Positions 44,818 to 54,646 of a stretch of 64,000 nt of DNA are shown here, in pieces. The stretch lies in NCBI RefSeq assembly GCF_000013385.1, contig NC_007760.1, positions 1,675,001 to 1,739,000 of the forward strand, written 5' to 3'. A program made the position numbers and the translations under genes. Each line of letters begins with the position of its first letter. Position 1 is the stretch's first letter. Below the pieces are notes generated by a model that ran no database searches, had not been told where the DNA came from, and was given only the letters and a program-made list of their open reading frames with translations. This stretch comes from Anaeromyxobacter dehalogenans 2CP-C (lineage in GTDB: Bacteria > Myxococcota > Myxococcia > Myxococcales > Anaeromyxobacteraceae).

Positions 44818-46173
44818 ATGCGATCCCCTGAACTCCACCCGTACCCCGCCGCCGTGCTCGAGACCGCCCGGCGCCGGCGCCTGTTCGGCCCCGCGGACCG
44901 CGTGCTCGTCGCCCTCTCCGGCGGCGCCGACTCCACCGCGCTGCTCGCCGCCCTGGCCGCGCTGCGCGACGCGGGGGCGCTCGCCGAGGTGCGGGCGCTC
45001 TACCTCGACCACGGGCTTCGGACGGGCAGCGAGCCCGAGGCGGCCTCGGCCCGCGGCGCCTGCGCGCGGCTCGGCGTGCCGCTCGAGGAGCGGCGCCTCG
45101 CGGTGAAGGCCGGCAACGTGCAGGCCGAGGCGCGCCGCGTGCGCTACGCGGCGCTGCGCGAGGCGGCGGCCCGCGCCGGCTCGACGCGGATCGCGACCGG
45201 CCACACCCTCGGCGACCAGGCCGAGACCGTGCTGCTGCGCCTGCTCCGCGGCGCCGGCGCCCGCGGGCTCGCCGCGATCCCGCCGCGGCGCGGGGAGGTG
45301 ATCCGGCCGCTCATCGACCGCACGCGCGAGGAGGGGAACGCCTACCTGCGGGCCCTCGGGCTGGGCTGGGGCGACGACCCCACCAACGCCGCGCCCCGCT
45401 ACGCGCGGAACCGGCTCCGGCTCGAGCTCTGGCCGCTGCTCCGGGCGGTGGCGCCCGCGGCGGACCGCGCGCTGGCCCGCGCCGCCGACCTGGCCCGCGA
45501 GGACGAGCGCGCGCTCGACCGGAGGGCGCGCGCGGTCGCCGGGGACGGCGCCGCGGTGGACCTGGCGGCGCTCCGCGGCGAGCCGATCGCGGTGCGGCGG
45601 CGGGTGGTGCGCCGGCTCTGGCGGGCGGCGACCGGCAGCGGCCGGGCGCTCGAGGCGCGGCACGTGGCGGCGGTGCTGGCGCTGCTCCGGCGCGGGCGGC
45701 CCGGCGAGACCGCGCTCCCGGGAGGGCGGCGCGCGCGGTGCCGCTACGGGCGGCTGGAGCTGCTCGCGGGCCCCGGGGCGCCGGCCCCGGAGGTCGCGCC
45801 GGTGGAGGTCCCGGGGCCGGGGAGGTACGCGCTGCCGGCGCTGCGGGTCTGGGTGGAGGTCGGCGCGGCGCGGCCGGACGCGGTGCCCTGGCCCCTCACG
45901 CTCCGCACCCGCCGCCCGGGGGACCGCTTCCGCCCGGACCGCGGGCCGGGCGGGACGAAGCTGAAGCGCTGGCTCATCGACCGGAAGGTGCCGCGCGAGG
46001 CCCGGGATCGGCTGGTGCTCCTCGCCGCACCCGGGGGCGCCGTCCTGGCCGTTCCGGAGCTGGGGGCGGTCGCGGAAGGGCTGGGCCCTTCGGGCGCCGG
46101 GCTGCGCGTGCGCATTTCGGCCGCGCCGGGGACGGACGGCTCGTACTGCAAAGGGGGTGAGGGCCTGTTATAA
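44818..46173 (+). CDS. tilS: tRNA(Ile)-lysidine synthase
   Basis: A protein of 451 aa. The N-terminal PP-loop [51 protein letters not shown] (ATP- and tRNA-binding) and [19 protein letters not shown] match the family. It ligates lysine to C34 of tRNA-Ile(CAU), changing its specificity from Met to Ile. The C-terminal domain includes [17 protein letters not shown] and [19 protein letters not shown]. It starts the long rightward housekeeping run; ftsH follows 121 bp later, a pairing seen in many bacteria. Confidence 0.94.
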   Translation: MRSPELHPYPAAVLETARRRRLFGPADRVLVALSGGADSTALLAALAALRDAGALAEVRALYLDHGLRTGSEPEAASARGACARLGVPLEERRLAVKAGNVQAEARRVRYAALREAAARAGSTRIATGHTLGDQAETVLLRLLRGAGARGLAAIPPRRGEVIRPLIDRTREEGNAYLRALGLGWGDDPTNAAPRYARNRLRLELWPLLRAVAPAADRALARAADLAREDERALDRRARAVAGDGAAVDLAALRGEPIAVRRRVVRRLWRAATGSGRALEARHVAAVLALLRRGRPGETALPGGRRARCRYGRLELLAGPGAPAPEVAPVEVPGPGRYALPALRVWVEVGAARPDAVPWPLTLRTRRPGDRFRPDRGPGGTKLKRWLIDRKVPREARDRLVLLAAPGGAVLAVPELGAVAEGLGPSGAGLRVRISAAPGTDGSYCKGGEGLL

Positions 46174-46174
46174 C
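46169..46174 (+). promoter_or_regulatory. -10-like TATAAC before ftsH
   Basis: TATAAC spans the tilS stop codon, about 120 bp upstream of the ftsH start. The -35 region (CTGCAA) is weak, so this is only a candidate ftsH promoter. Confidence 0.3.
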
Positions 46175-46294
46175 GGGCACCTGGCCCGGGCGTCGCCTGG
46201 CCGGACGCCTGGCGGCGCGGGGCGCGGTGCGGAAGAGTCGGACCTCGCCGTCGGTTCCGGTCGATCGACGCTCCACCGAAGGGGAAATCGAGCC

Positions 46295-48202
46295 TTGCGA
46301 CAGTCCTACAAGACCGCCCTGCTCTGGGTCTTCCTGATCGTGATGTTCATCGCGCTCTGGAAGCTGTTCGAGCAGCGGGGGCGCGAAGCGAAGTCCTACA
46401 ACTGGTCGCAGTTCATGTCCAAGGTCGAGGCGGGCGAGGTGAAGGAGGTCACCGTCAAGGACCTCGACTACTTCGGCCACCTGCGCGACGGCTCGGACTT
46501 CGTGACCACCGGGCCCATCGACGCCTCGGCGACCATCGCCGAGAAGCTGCGCGAGAAGGGCGTCAACCTGACGTACCAGAAGCCCGAGCAGAACTCGCTC
46601 TGGGTGACGGTGGTGCTGCAGTACCTGCCGCTCGTCTTCGTGTTCCTGCTCATCTTCTTCTTCATGCGCCAGCTGCAATCCGGCGGCGGGAAGGCGATGA
46701 GCTTCGGGAAGTCGCGCGCGAAGCTGATGACCGAGCACCACAACAAGATCACGTTCGCGGACGTGGCCGGCATCGACGAGTCGCGCGACGAGCTCGAGGA
46801 GATCATCTCCTTCCTGAAGGACCCGAAGAAGTTCACGCGCCTCGGCGGCCGCATCCCGAAGGGCGTGCTGCTGATGGGCCCGCCGGGCACCGGCAAGACG
46901 CTGCTCGCGCGCGCCGTGGCCGGCGAGGCGGGCGTCCCGTTCTTCTCCATCTCCGGCTCGGACTTCGTGGAGATGTTCGTGGGCGTCGGCGCGAGCCGCG
47001 TGCGCGACCTGTTCGAGCAGGGCAAGAAGAACGCCCCCTGCATCATCTTCATCGACGAGATCGACGCGGTCGGTCGCCACCGCGGCGCCGGCCTGGGCGG
47101 CGGCCACGACGAGCGCGAGCAGACGCTGAACCAGCTGCTCGTGGAGATGGACGGCTTCGAGTCGAACGAGGGCGTCATCCTCATCGCCGCCACCAACCGG
47201 CCCGACGTGCTCGACCCGGCGCTGCTGCGCCCGGGCCGCTTCGACCGCCGCATCGTGGTGCCGCGCCCCGACCTCAACGGCCGGCTCGGCATCCTCAAGG
47301 TGCACACCAAGAAGACCCCGCTCGACACGCAGGTGGACCTCACCCAGATCGCGCGCGGGACCCCGGGCTTCTCCGGCGCCGACATCGAGAACCTCGTGAA
47401 CGAGGCGGCGCTCTACGCCGCGCGGCGCAACAAGGAGAAGCTCGCCATCGAGGACTTCGAGTTCGCGAAGGACAAGGTCATCATGGGCACCGAGCGGCGC
47501 TCGATGATCATCTCCGAGAAGGAGAAGCGCACCACCGCCATCCACGAGGCGGGGCACGCGCTGGTCGCGAAGATCCTCCCGGGCACCGACCCGGTGCACA
47601 AGGTGACCATCATCCCCCGCGGCCGCGCGCTGGGCCTGACCCAGCAGCTCCCGCAGGAGGACCGGCTCAACCTGAACCAGGAGTTCGCGCTGAACCAGGT
47701 GGCCATCCTGATGGGCGGCCGGCTCGCCGAGGAGATCACCTTCGGCCAGAAGACCACCGGCGCCGGGAACGACATCGAGGTCGCGACCAACCTGGCCCGC
47801 TCCATGGTCTGCGAGTGGGGCATGAGCGAGAAGATGGGCCCGCTCGCCTTCGGCAAGAAGGAGGGCGAGGTCTTCCTCGGCCGCGAGATGGCGACCGCGC
47901 ACACGTACTCCGAGCAGACGGCGCGCGACATCGACGCCGAGGTGCACCGGATCGTCACCGAGCAGTACGAGCGGGCGAAGAAGGTCCTGCTCGAGAACCA
48001 GCCGCTGCTGAACGCCATCGCCGACGCGCTCATCGAGTACGAGACGCTCGACGCGGCGGACATCGACGTGCTGCTCGGCGGCGGGACGATCAGCCGGCCT
48101 CCGCCGGCGAAGCCGATGGTGCCGACGCCCGCCGAGAAGGGCGGGAAGCGCGGCGGGCTGCTCGACGCGGTGGGCGGCGTGCCGGCGGCGGGCAAGGCCT
48201 GA
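46295..48202 (+). CDS. ftsH: ATP-dependent zinc metalloprotease FtsH
   Basis: A protein of 635 aa starting at TTG 46295, ten bases after AAGGGG; no in-frame ATG is near. Two membrane helices ([19 protein letters not shown], and [19 protein letters not shown]) flank a periplasmic domain of about 85 residues. The AAA+ module has Walker A GPPGTGKT, Walker [13 protein letters not shown] and the second-region-of-homology arginines ([20 protein letters not shown]). The zinc protease has HEAGH near residue 416. It degrades membrane and regulatory proteins. The C-terminus is Pro/Gly/Lys-rich (EKGGKRGG). Confidence 0.95.
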   Translation: MRQSYKTALLWVFLIVMFIALWKLFEQRGREAKSYNWSQFMSKVEAGEVKEVTVKDLDYFGHLRDGSDFVTTGPIDASATIAEKLREKGVNLTYQKPEQNSLWVTVVLQYLPLVFVFLLIFFFMRQLQSGGGKAMSFGKSRAKLMTEHHNKITFADVAGIDESRDELEEIISFLKDPKKFTRLGGRIPKGVLLMGPPGTGKTLLARAVAGEAGVPFFSISGSDFVEMFVGVGASRVRDLFEQGKKNAPCIIFIDEIDAVGRHRGAGLGGGHDEREQTLNQLLVEMDGFESNEGVILIAATNRPDVLDPALLRPGRFDRRIVVPRPDLNGRLGILKVHTKKTPLDTQVDLTQIARGTPGFSGADIENLVNEAALYAARRNKEKLAIEDFEFAKDKVIMGTERRSMIISEKEKRTTAIHEAGHALVAKILPGTDPVHKVTIIPRGRALGLTQQLPQEDRLNLNQEFALNQVAILMGGRLAEEITFGQKTTGAGNDIEVATNLARSMVCEWGMSEKMGPLAFGKKEGEVFLGREMATAHTYSEQTARDIDAEVHRIVTEQYERAKKVLLENQPLLNAIADALIEYETLDAADIDVLLGGGTISRPPPAKPMVPTPAEKGGKRGGLLDAVGGVPAAGKA

Positions 48203-48251
48203 TCGGCCGCGGCGCCCGCCCCGGCGGGCGCCGGCCGGAGACGACGTCGCG

Positions 48252-49103
48252 ATGCGGATGCGGATCGGGGCCAGGCTCTTCGACGGGCCTGGCCCCTTCG
48301 TCATGGGGATCGTGAACGCGACCCCCGACTCGTTCTCGGACGGCGGCCGGTTCCTCGAGCGCGACGCGGCGGTGGCGCACGCGCTGCGGCTCGCGGACGA
48401 GGGCGCCGACCTGGTGGACGTGGGCGGCGAGTCCACCCGGCCCGGCGCGCCGCCGGTGACCGCCGAGGAGGAGCTGCGGCGGGTGGTGCCGGTGATCGCC
48501 GCGCTGCGCGCGCGCGGGTTCGCGCTCCCGATCTCGGTGGACACCTGGAAGGCGCGGGTGGCGCGCGAGGCGCTCGCGGCCGGCGCGGACCTGGTGAACG
48601 ACGTGACCGGCCTCGGCGACCCGGAGATGGCGGGCGTGGTCGCCGCGGCCGGCGTGCCGATCGTGCTCCAGCACATGCGCGGCACGTTCGCCGACATGGC
48701 CTCGCGCGCGGTGTACGCGGACGTGGTCGGCGAGGTCACCGCCGAGCTGGCCGCCGCGCTGGCCCGGGCCGAGGCGGCCGGCATCCCGCGCGACCGCGTG
48801 GTGCTCGACCCCGGGCTCGGCTTCGCGAAGGACGCCCGGCACAGCCTGGAGCTGCTGGCGCGGCTCGGCGAGCTCCGGCGGCTCGGGTGCCCGCTGCTGG
48901 TGGGGCCCTCGCGCAAGAGCTTCATCGGGAAGATCACCGGGGCGCCCGCGGCGGAGCGCCTGCCCGGTACGCTCGCGGCGGTGACCGCGTGCGTGCTGGC
49001 CGGCGTGGAGCTGGTGCGCGTCCACGACGTCGCGGCCGCGCGGCAGGCGGCCGACGTCGCCGCCGCGATCCGGGGAGCGGCGCGCGGCGCCGGTCCGCTG
49101 TAG
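48252..49103 (+). CDS. folP: Dihydropteroate synthase
   Basis: A protein of 283 aa. It joins p-aminobenzoate to the pterin diphosphate in folate synthesis and is the sulfonamide target. Its signatures are VMGIVNATPDSFSDGGRF at residue 17, VDVGGESTRPGAPPV near residue 57, NDVTGLGDPEMAGVVAAAG, LQHMRGTF, and VGPSRKSFIGKITG near the C-terminus. It is in the ftsH-folP-cdaA order typical of many bacteria, 49 bp after ftsH. The start MRMRIGARLFDGPGPFVMG has several in-frame Met codons; 48252 is the first. Confidence 0.95.
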   Translation: MRMRIGARLFDGPGPFVMGIVNATPDSFSDGGRFLERDAAVAHALRLADEGADLVDVGGESTRPGAPPVTAEEELRRVVPVIAALRARGFALPISVDTWKARVAREALAAGADLVNDVTGLGDPEMAGVVAAAGVPIVLQHMRGTFADMASRAVYADVVGEVTAELAAALARAEAAGIPRDRVVLDPGLGFAKDARHSLELLARLGELRRLGCPLLVGPSRKSFIGKITGAPAAERLPGTLAAVTACVLAGVELVRVHDVAAARQAADVAAAIRGAARGAGPL

Positions 49104-49124
49104 ACTGCCGCGCCGGAGAGCCCG

Positions 49125-50006
49125 TTGCAGCGCATCCTCGTCTACCTCATCGGCCCGGACGTCACCCTCGGCGACCTCGCGCTCGCGCTGGTGGACATCG
49201 GCCTCGTCGCGTACCTCGTCTACCGCGTCCTCCGCGTCATCCGGGGCACGCGCGCGGTGGCGGTGCTGTTCGGGCTGTTCCTGCTCGGCGTCGGCTACCT
49301 CGGCGCGCAGGCCGCCGGGCTGGAGACGCTGAGCTGGGTGCTCGGCCACTTCCTCAGCTACTCCTTCATCTTCGGCGTGATCGTCCTGTTCCAGTCGGAC
49401 ATCCGCCGCGCGCTGGCCGAGCTGGGCCGCTCGTCGCGCCTGCTCGCCGCGCTCTCGCGCGACGACCTCGCCACCCAGCGCGGCGCGGTGGACGCGGTGG
49501 TGAAGGCCGCGGGGGAGCTGGCCCGGCGCCGGCACGGCGCGCTCATCGTGCTCGAGCGCTCGGCCGACCTCTCCGACGTCATCGACTCCGGCCTGCGCGT
49601 GGACGCGGCGGTCACCTCCGAGCTGCTCCTGTCGATCTTCCTGCCGGCCGGGCCGATCCACGACGGCGCCGTGGTGATCCAGGGCGCCCGCCTGGCCGCC
49701 GCCGGCTGCCTGCTGCCGCTCTCCGCCGCCGAGGCGCCCCAGGAGCTGGGCACGCGCCACCGCGCGGCGCTGGGCCTCGCCGAGGAGGTGGACGCCGCGG
49801 TGGTGGTGGTCTCCGAGGAGCGCGGCGAGGTCTCGGTCGCGCTCGAGGGCGCGCTGCACCGCGCGCTCGACGAGAAGGCGCTGCGGACGCTGCTCTATTC
49901 ACTGTTCGTCACCAAGGGCCGCGGCACCGGCGGCGCCGCCGGGCACCCCGCGCAGGCGGGCGGCGCTCACCCCGCCGGGCAGGGAGCGCCCCGTGCGGCG
50001 ATCTGA
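49125..50006 (+). CDS. cdaA: Diadenylate cyclase CdaA (c-di-AMP synthase)
   Basis: A protein of 293 aa from TTG 49125, with GGAGAG five bases upstream. Three membrane helices occupy about residues 15-95 (ALALVDIGLVAYLVYRVLRV, RAVAVLFGLFLLGVGYLGA, SYSFIFGVIVLFQSDIRRAL). The DAC domain follows with both catalytic motifs intact: DGA in GPIHDGAVVI near residue 185, and RHR in LGTRHRAALGLAEEVDAA near residue 210. It makes cyclic di-AMP from two ATP. A Gly/Ala/Pro-rich tail of 25 residues is unusual. It overlaps the YbbR-like gene by 14 bp and precedes glmM, the classic cdaA-ybbR-glmM order. Confidence 0.95.
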   Translation: MQRILVYLIGPDVTLGDLALALVDIGLVAYLVYRVLRVIRGTRAVAVLFGLFLLGVGYLGAQAAGLETLSWVLGHFLSYSFIFGVIVLFQSDIRRALAELGRSSRLLAALSRDDLATQRGAVDAVVKAAGELARRRHGALIVLERSADLSDVIDSGLRVDAAVTSELLLSIFLPAGPIHDGAVVIQGARLAAAGCLLPLSAAEAPQELGTRHRAALGLAEEVDAAVVVVSEERGEVSVALEGALHRALDEKALRTLLYSLFVTKGRGTGGAAGHPAQAGGAHPAGQGAPRAAI

Positions 50007-50382
50007 CCTCGCGCTCGCGCTGCTCGCGGTGGCCGCGGCGGTCGCGCTGTTCCTGGTGGTCCGGGGGGAGCGGCGGGTGACCGCGACCTACGCGGTCCCG
50101 GTCGTGGCCACGCTGCCGAAGGGCCTCGCCACGGAGCCGGCGCTCCCGTCCGAGGTGAGCGTGGCCATCTCCGGCCCGTGGGCCCGCCTGCGCACCCTCG
50201 ATCCGGGCGCGCTCGAGCTCCGCGCCGAGCTCTCCCGCACCGGGCCCGGGGTGGCCACCTGGTACCTCCGCTCCGAGGCGCTCCACCTTCCGCGCGGGCT
50301 CCGCGTGGACGCGATCCACCCTGCGCAAGGCTCCGTCGAGCTCCACCGCGCGCCGGTTGAAGGCGCTCCCACCCACCCATAG
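49993..50382 (+). CDS. YbbR/CdaR-domain membrane protein
   Basis: A protein of 129 aa from GTG 49993. One N-terminal membrane helix (LALALLAVAAAVALFLVVRG) is followed by a single YbbR domain: TATYAVPVVATLPKGLATEP, SEVSVAISGPWARLRTLDPG, GVATWYLRSEALHLPRGLRV, QGSVELHRAP. CdaR of Firmicutes has four YbbR domains and regulates CdaA; this is a one-domain version, so the regulatory contact may differ. It overlaps cdaA by 14 bp, and glmM starts 9 bp after it. No symbol is assigned because it is shorter than CdaR. Confidence 0.85.
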   Translation: MRRSDLALALLAVAAAVALFLVVRGERRVTATYAVPVVATLPKGLATEPALPSEVSVAISGPWARLRTLDPGALELRAELSRTGPGVATWYLRSEALHLPRGLRVDAIHPAQGSVELHRAPVEGAPTHP

Positions 50383-50391
50383 GTTGACGCG

Positions 50392-51885
50392 ATGACCACC
50401 CCCGCGACCCGCACCCGCCCCACCGCCGACGGCGCCCCGCGCCGAGCGCCCCGCAGCGCCGGCGCCCGCAACGGCGTCCACGCGCCGCCCGCCGCCCGGC
50501 CCGCGCCGGTGGCGCGGCGCCTGTTCGGCACCGACGGGGTGCGCGGGGTCGCGAACGTGCACCCCATGACCGCCGAGATGGCGCTCCAGCTCGGCCGCGC
50601 GCTCGCCTACATCGTGCGGAGCGGGCCGCACCGGCACCGGATCGTGATCGGCAAGGACACCCGGCTCTCCGGCTACATGCTCGAGCAGGCCATCGCGTCG
50701 GGCATCTGCTCGATGGGCGTGGACGTGATGCTGTGCGGCCCGCTGCCCACGCCCGGCATCGCGTTCGTGACCCACTCGATGCGCGCCGACGCCGGCGTGG
50801 TGATCAGCGCCAGCCACAACCCGTACCAGGACAACGGCATCAAGTTCTTCTCGCGGGACGGCTTCAAGCTGCCCGACGAGCTGGAGCTGCAGATCGAGCG
50901 CCTGGTGCTGGACGCGGGCGAGGACGACGCCGGCGCCGAGGAGTTCCGCGCGCTCCGGCCAACCGCCACGCGGATCGGCAAGGCGAAGCGCATCGACGAC
51001 GCCATCGGCCGCTACGCGCAGTTCCTGAAGACCATCTTCCCGAAGGAGCTGACGCTGGACGGGCTGACGGTGGTGGTGGACTGCGCCCACGGCGCCGCGT
51101 ACCACGTCGCGCCGGCGGTGTTCGAGGAGCTGGGCGCGAAGGTCATCCCGCTCAACGTGAAGCCGGACGGCAAGAACATCAACGACGCCTGCGGCGCGGT
51201 GCACCCGGAGTCGATGGCGAGGGCGGTGAAGCGCCACGGCGCGAACCTCGGGCTGGCGCTCGACGGCGACGCCGACCGCGTGATCCTGGCCGACGAGCAC
51301 GGCAACGTGGTGGACGGCGACGCGATCATGGCGCTGGTGGGGCGCGACCTGCTCGCCCGCAAGGCGCTCGCGAAGCGGACGGTGGTGGCCACGGTCATGT
51401 CCAACCTGGGCCTGGAGCGGGCGCTCGCGCCGCTCGGCGGCAAGGTGGTGCGGACCGCGGTGGGCGACCGCTACGTGGTGGAGGAGATGCGCCGGAGCGG
51501 CTACTCGTTCGGCGGGGAGCAGTCCGGGCACCTCGTGTTCCTCGACCACGTCACCACCGGCGACGGCGTCGCGGCCGGCCTGAACGTGCTCGCGGTGATG
51601 GTGCGCGAGGGCAAGCCGCTCTCCGAGCTGGCCCGCTGCTTCGAGCCGTTCCCGCAGGCGCTCGTCAACGTGGAGGTGCGCGAGAAGCGGCCCGTCGCCG
51701 AGCTGCCCGGGGTGGCGAAGGCCATCGCCGCGGCGGAGAAGGCGCTCGGGGCCGAGGGGCGGGTGCTGGTCCGGCCCTCCGGCACCGAGAACAAGGTGCG
51801 GGTGCTGGTGGAGGGGCCCGACGCGAAGCGCGCCCGCGCGCTCGCCGACGGCATCGCCGCCGAGCTGCGCCAGGCCATCGGCTGA
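50392..51885 (+). CDS. glmM: Phosphoglucosamine mutase
   Basis: A protein of 497 aa, about 45 residues longer than usual because of an N-terminal Pro/Ala/Arg-rich extension (residues 1-42) before the normal [14 protein letters not shown] start; a GTG or TTG start nearer that point cannot be excluded. The active-site serine is in [19 protein letters not shown] near residue 139, and the metal loop is [12 protein letters not shown] near residue 290. [18 protein letters not shown] and [15 protein letters not shown] complete the four domains. It converts glucosamine-6-phosphate to glucosamine-1-phosphate for peptidoglycan. In other bacteria CdaA binds and is inhibited by GlmM. Confidence 0.95.
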   Translation: MTTPATRTRPTADGAPRRAPRSAGARNGVHAPPAARPAPVARRLFGTDGVRGVANVHPMTAEMALQLGRALAYIVRSGPHRHRIVIGKDTRLSGYMLEQAIASGICSMGVDVMLCGPLPTPGIAFVTHSMRADAGVVISASHNPYQDNGIKFFSRDGFKLPDELELQIERLVLDAGEDDAGAEEFRALRPTATRIGKAKRIDDAIGRYAQFLKTIFPKELTLDGLTVVVDCAHGAAYHVAPAVFEELGAKVIPLNVKPDGKNINDACGAVHPESMARAVKRHGANLGLALDGDADRVILADEHGNVVDGDAIMALVGRDLLARKALAKRTVVATVMSNLGLERALAPLGGKVVRTAVGDRYVVEEMRRSGYSFGGEQSGHLVFLDHVTTGDGVAAGLNVLAVMVREGKPLSELARCFEPFPQALVNVEVREKRPVAELPGVAKAIAAAEKALGAEGRVLVRPSGTENKVRVLVEGPDAKRARALADGIAAELRQAIG

Positions 51886-51956
51886 GGCCGAGACCGCCAG
51901 GCGCACCCGTCGCCGGGGCGGCCCACGAACGTCCGGCGGCGGGCCGGGTTCCGGGG

Positions 51957-51962
51957 TAGACT
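51957..51962 (+). promoter_or_regulatory. -10-like TAGACT before pdxJ
   Basis: TAGACT lies nine bases before the ATG, with no Shine-Dalgarno site between, compatible with a nearly leaderless transcript. Confidence 0.35.
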
Positions 51963-51971
51963 CCGGCCGCC

Positions 51972-52700
51972 ATGCCCGCACGCCTCGGAGTCAACGTCGA
52001 TCACGTCGCGACGCTGCGCCAGTCGCGCCGCACCCAGTACCCGGACCCGGTCGCCGCGGCGGTGCTCGCCGAGATGGGCGGCGCCGACCAGATCACCATC
52101 CACCTGCGCGAGGACCGCCGGCACATCCAGGAGCGCGATCTCCAGGTGCTGCGGAAGACCGTCTCGAGCCGGCTCAACCTCGAGATGGCCGCCACGCAGG
52201 ACATGGTGAAGATCGCCTACGGGGTGAAGCCGGACATCGCCACCCTGGTGCCGGAGCGGCGCGAGGAGCTCACCACCGAGGGCGGCCTCGACGTGGTGGG
52301 CGGCCGCGAGCACGTGCGCAAGGTCGTGAAGACGCTCCGCGACGCCGAGATCGAGGTGTCGCTCTTCATCGACCCGGACCTCGACCAGGTGAAGGCGGCC
52401 CACCGCGCCGAGGCGGAGGTGGTGGAGCTGCACACCGGCCGCTACTGCGACGCCCGGCTCGCCTCCGACCGGCGGCGCGAGCTGTCGCGCGTGATCGACG
52501 CCTGCAAGGCGGCCGCGAAGCTCGGGCTGCGGGTGGCGGCGGGCCACGGGTTGAACTACCAGAACGTGCTGCCGGTGGCCGCCATCCCGGAGATCGAGGA
52601 GCTGAACATCGGCCACTCGATCGTGGCGCGGGCGGTGCTGGTGGGGTTCGAGCGCGCGGTGCGCGAGATGCGCGAGCTGCTGCGCGAGGCGCGCCCGTAG
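51972..52700 (+). CDS. pdxJ: Pyridoxine 5'-phosphate synthase
   Basis: A protein of 242 aa. It condenses 3-amino-1-hydroxyacetone phosphate with 1-deoxyxylulose 5-phosphate to form pyridoxine phosphate, which PdxH (4027-4623) oxidises to PLP. The family blocks are [74 protein letters not shown], and [20 protein letters not shown] with [19 protein letters not shown]. The active-site glutamate lies in [24 protein letters not shown]. It is followed 33 bp later by acpS, the conserved pdxJ-acpS order of proteobacteria. Confidence 0.96.
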   Translation: MPARLGVNVDHVATLRQSRRTQYPDPVAAAVLAEMGGADQITIHLREDRRHIQERDLQVLRKTVSSRLNLEMAATQDMVKIAYGVKPDIATLVPERREELTTEGGLDVVGGREHVRKVVKTLRDAEIEVSLFIDPDLDQVKAAHRAEAEVVELHTGRYCDARLASDRRRELSRVIDACKAAAKLGLRVAAGHGLNYQNVLPVAAIPEIEELNIGHSIVARAVLVGFERAVREMRELLREARP

Positions 52701-52733
52701 CGCGGGGCGCCGCCCGGCGAGGGAGGAGCGGGC

Positions 52734-53120
52734 GTGATCCTGGGGCTCGGCCTGGACGTGGTGGAGGTGGCCCGGATCCAGCGGATCCTGGCCGGCCCGC
52801 CCGCGCGCGCGGAGCGGTTCCTGGCGCGGGTGTTCGCGCCGGCCGAGCGCGCCTACTGCGACGCGCGGCAGGACCGCGCCACCCGCTACGCGGCGCGCTT
52901 CGCGGCCAAGGAGGCGGCCGTGAAGGCGCTCGGCACGCCGGAGGGCGTGCGCTGGCTGGACCTGGTGGTCGAGCGCGGGACGGGCGCGCCGTCGCTGGCG
53001 CTGGACGGCGTCGCGGCGGACGCGGCACGGCGCATGGGGGTCGCGCGCGTGCACCTCACGCTCACGCACGACGGCGGCGTGGCGGTCGCGGCGGTGATCC
53101 TGGAGGGGGCCGGGCCATGA
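52734..53120 (+). CDS. acpS: Holo-[acyl-carrier-protein] synthase
   Basis: A protein of 128 aa starting at GTG 52734, with GGAGGAG eight bases upstream. It transfers 4'-phosphopantetheine from CoA to ACP. The magnesium-binding Asp is in ILGLGLDVVEVARIQRILAG, and the second signature is RYAARFAAKEAAVKALGTP. The chain ends with HLTLTHDGGVAVAAVILEG. Its stop overlaps the next start (ATGA at 53117-53120). Confidence 0.94.
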   Translation: MILGLGLDVVEVARIQRILAGPPARAERFLARVFAPAERAYCDARQDRATRYAARFAAKEAAVKALGTPEGVRWLDLVVERGTGAPSLALDGVAADAARRMGVARVHLTLTHDGGVAVAAVILEGAGP

Positions 53121-54646
53121 GGCTGGTGGGCGCCGCGGAGATGCGCGCGATCGACCGGGCCGCCATCGACGGCCTGGGGATCCCGTCGCTCGACCTGATG
53201 GAGCGCGCGGGGCGGGCCGCGGCCGACGCGGCGCGCGCGCTGGCCGGGCCGGGCGGCCGGTTCGCGGTGGTCTGCGGCGGCGGCAACAACGGCGGGGACG
53301 GCTGGGTGGTGGCGCGGCTGCTGGTCGGCGCCGGGCGGGCGGTGCGGGTCGTGTCGCTCGTGGACGCGGCGCGGCTCGGTCCGGACGCGCGGGCCGAGCG
53401 CGCGCGCGCCGAGGCGGCCGGGGTGGGGGCCGAGCCCGGCGACGCGCCGCTCGAGGCGGGCCCGGGCGACGTGGTGGTGGACGCGATCTTCGGGACCGGC
53501 CTGTCGCGCGCCCCCGAGGGCGCGTTCGCGGAAGCCATCGCGCGGATCGAGGACGCGCGGCGCGCCGGCGCGCGGGTGCTGGCCGTGGACGTCCCCTCGG
53601 GACTGTCCGCCGACACCGGCCGGCCGCTGGGCGAGGCCTGCGTCCGCGCCGACCGCACCGTCACCTTCGCGTTCCAGAAGCGCGGCCTGGTGCTCCACCC
53701 GGGCCCGGCCTACGCCGGGGAGGTGACGGTGGCCGACATCGGCATCCCGCCGGAGGCGGCGGCGCAGGTTCCCGCCGAGGCCGAGATGCTCCTCGAGGAG
53801 GAGGCCCGCGCGCTGGTGCCGCCGCGCGACCCGGAGGCGCACAAGGGCGACGCGGGGCGGGTGCTCGTGATCGCCGGCTCGCCCGGGAAGACCGGCGCGG
53901 CGCACCTCGCGCTCACCGGCGCGCTGCGCGGCGGCGCCGGCCTGGTGACGCTGGCAGCGAGGGCGGAGGTCCTGCCCATGGCGCTGGCGGGGCGGCCGGA
54001 GGCGATGAGCACCGCCTTGCCGGGCGCCGGGCCGCTCGGCAAGGCCGACCTGCGTCCGCTGCTGGAGGCGGCCTCGGCCGCGGACGCGCTGGTGATCGGG
54101 CCGGGGATACCGCGCGGCGACGGCACCGGCGCGCTCCTGCTCGAGCTGCTCGCGCGCGCGGGCGTCCCGGCGGTGCTCGACGCCGACGCACTCAACGCGC
54201 TCGCGGGCCAGGCGGAGCGGCTCGCCGCGACGGGCGCGCCGCTGCTGCTCACCCCGCACCCCGGCGAGATGGCCCGGCTGTGCGGGGTCTCCACCGCCGA
54301 GGTGCAGGGCGACCGCCTCGGGCTCGCGGCGCGCCAGGCGCGGGCCTGGGGCGCGACGGTGGCGCTGAAGGGCGCGCGCACGGTGGTGGCCGGTCCGTCG
54401 GGCCCGCCGGCGGTGATCCCGACCGGCAACCCGGGTCTCGCCACCGGCGGCACCGGCGACGTGCTGGCCGGGCTGTGCGGGGCGCTGCTCGCGGGCGGGC
54501 TCGCGCCCGCGGCCGCGGGGCGGGCGGGCGCGTGGATCCACGGGCGGGCGGGCGACCTGGCCGCGCGGCGGCTCGGGCAGCGCGGGCTGCTCGCCGGCGA
54601 CCTGGGGGCGGCCATCGGGGAGGTGTGGGCGGAATGGCGGAGATGA
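53117..54646 (+). CDS. nnr: Bifunctional NAD(P)H-hydrate epimerase / dehydratase
   Basis: A protein of 509 aa that repairs damaged NAD(P)H hydrates. The N-terminal YjeF_N epimerase (residues 1-215) shows AIDRAAIDGLGIPSLDLMER, VCGGGNNGGDGWVVARLL and VVDAIFGTGLSRAPEG. The C-terminal ribokinase-like ADP-dependent dehydratase (about 225-505) has HKGDAGRVLVIAGSPGKTGA, GPGIPRGDGTGALLLELLA, TPHPGEMARLCGVSTAEVQG and GNPGLATGGTGDVLAGLCGA, with the catalytic Asp in GTGD. It overlaps acpS by 4 bp and runs into tsaE, a common neighbourhood. Confidence 0.95.
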   Translation: MRLVGAAEMRAIDRAAIDGLGIPSLDLMERAGRAAADAARALAGPGGRFAVVCGGGNNGGDGWVVARLLVGAGRAVRVVSLVDAARLGPDARAERARAEAAGVGAEPGDAPLEAGPGDVVVDAIFGTGLSRAPEGAFAEAIARIEDARRAGARVLAVDVPSGLSADTGRPLGEACVRADRTVTFAFQKRGLVLHPGPAYAGEVTVADIGIPPEAAAQVPAEAEMLLEEEARALVPPRDPEAHKGDAGRVLVIAGSPGKTGAAHLALTGALRGGAGLVTLAARAEVLPMALAGRPEAMSTALPGAGPLGKADLRPLLEAASAADALVIGPGIPRGDGTGALLLELLARAGVPAVLDADALNALAGQAERLAATGAPLLLTPHPGEMARLCGVSTAEVQGDRLGLAARQARAWGATVALKGARTVVAGPSGPPAVIPTGNPGLATGGTGDVLAGLCGALLAGGLAPAAAGRAGAWIHGRAGDLAARRLGQRGLLAGDLGAAIGEVWAEWRR

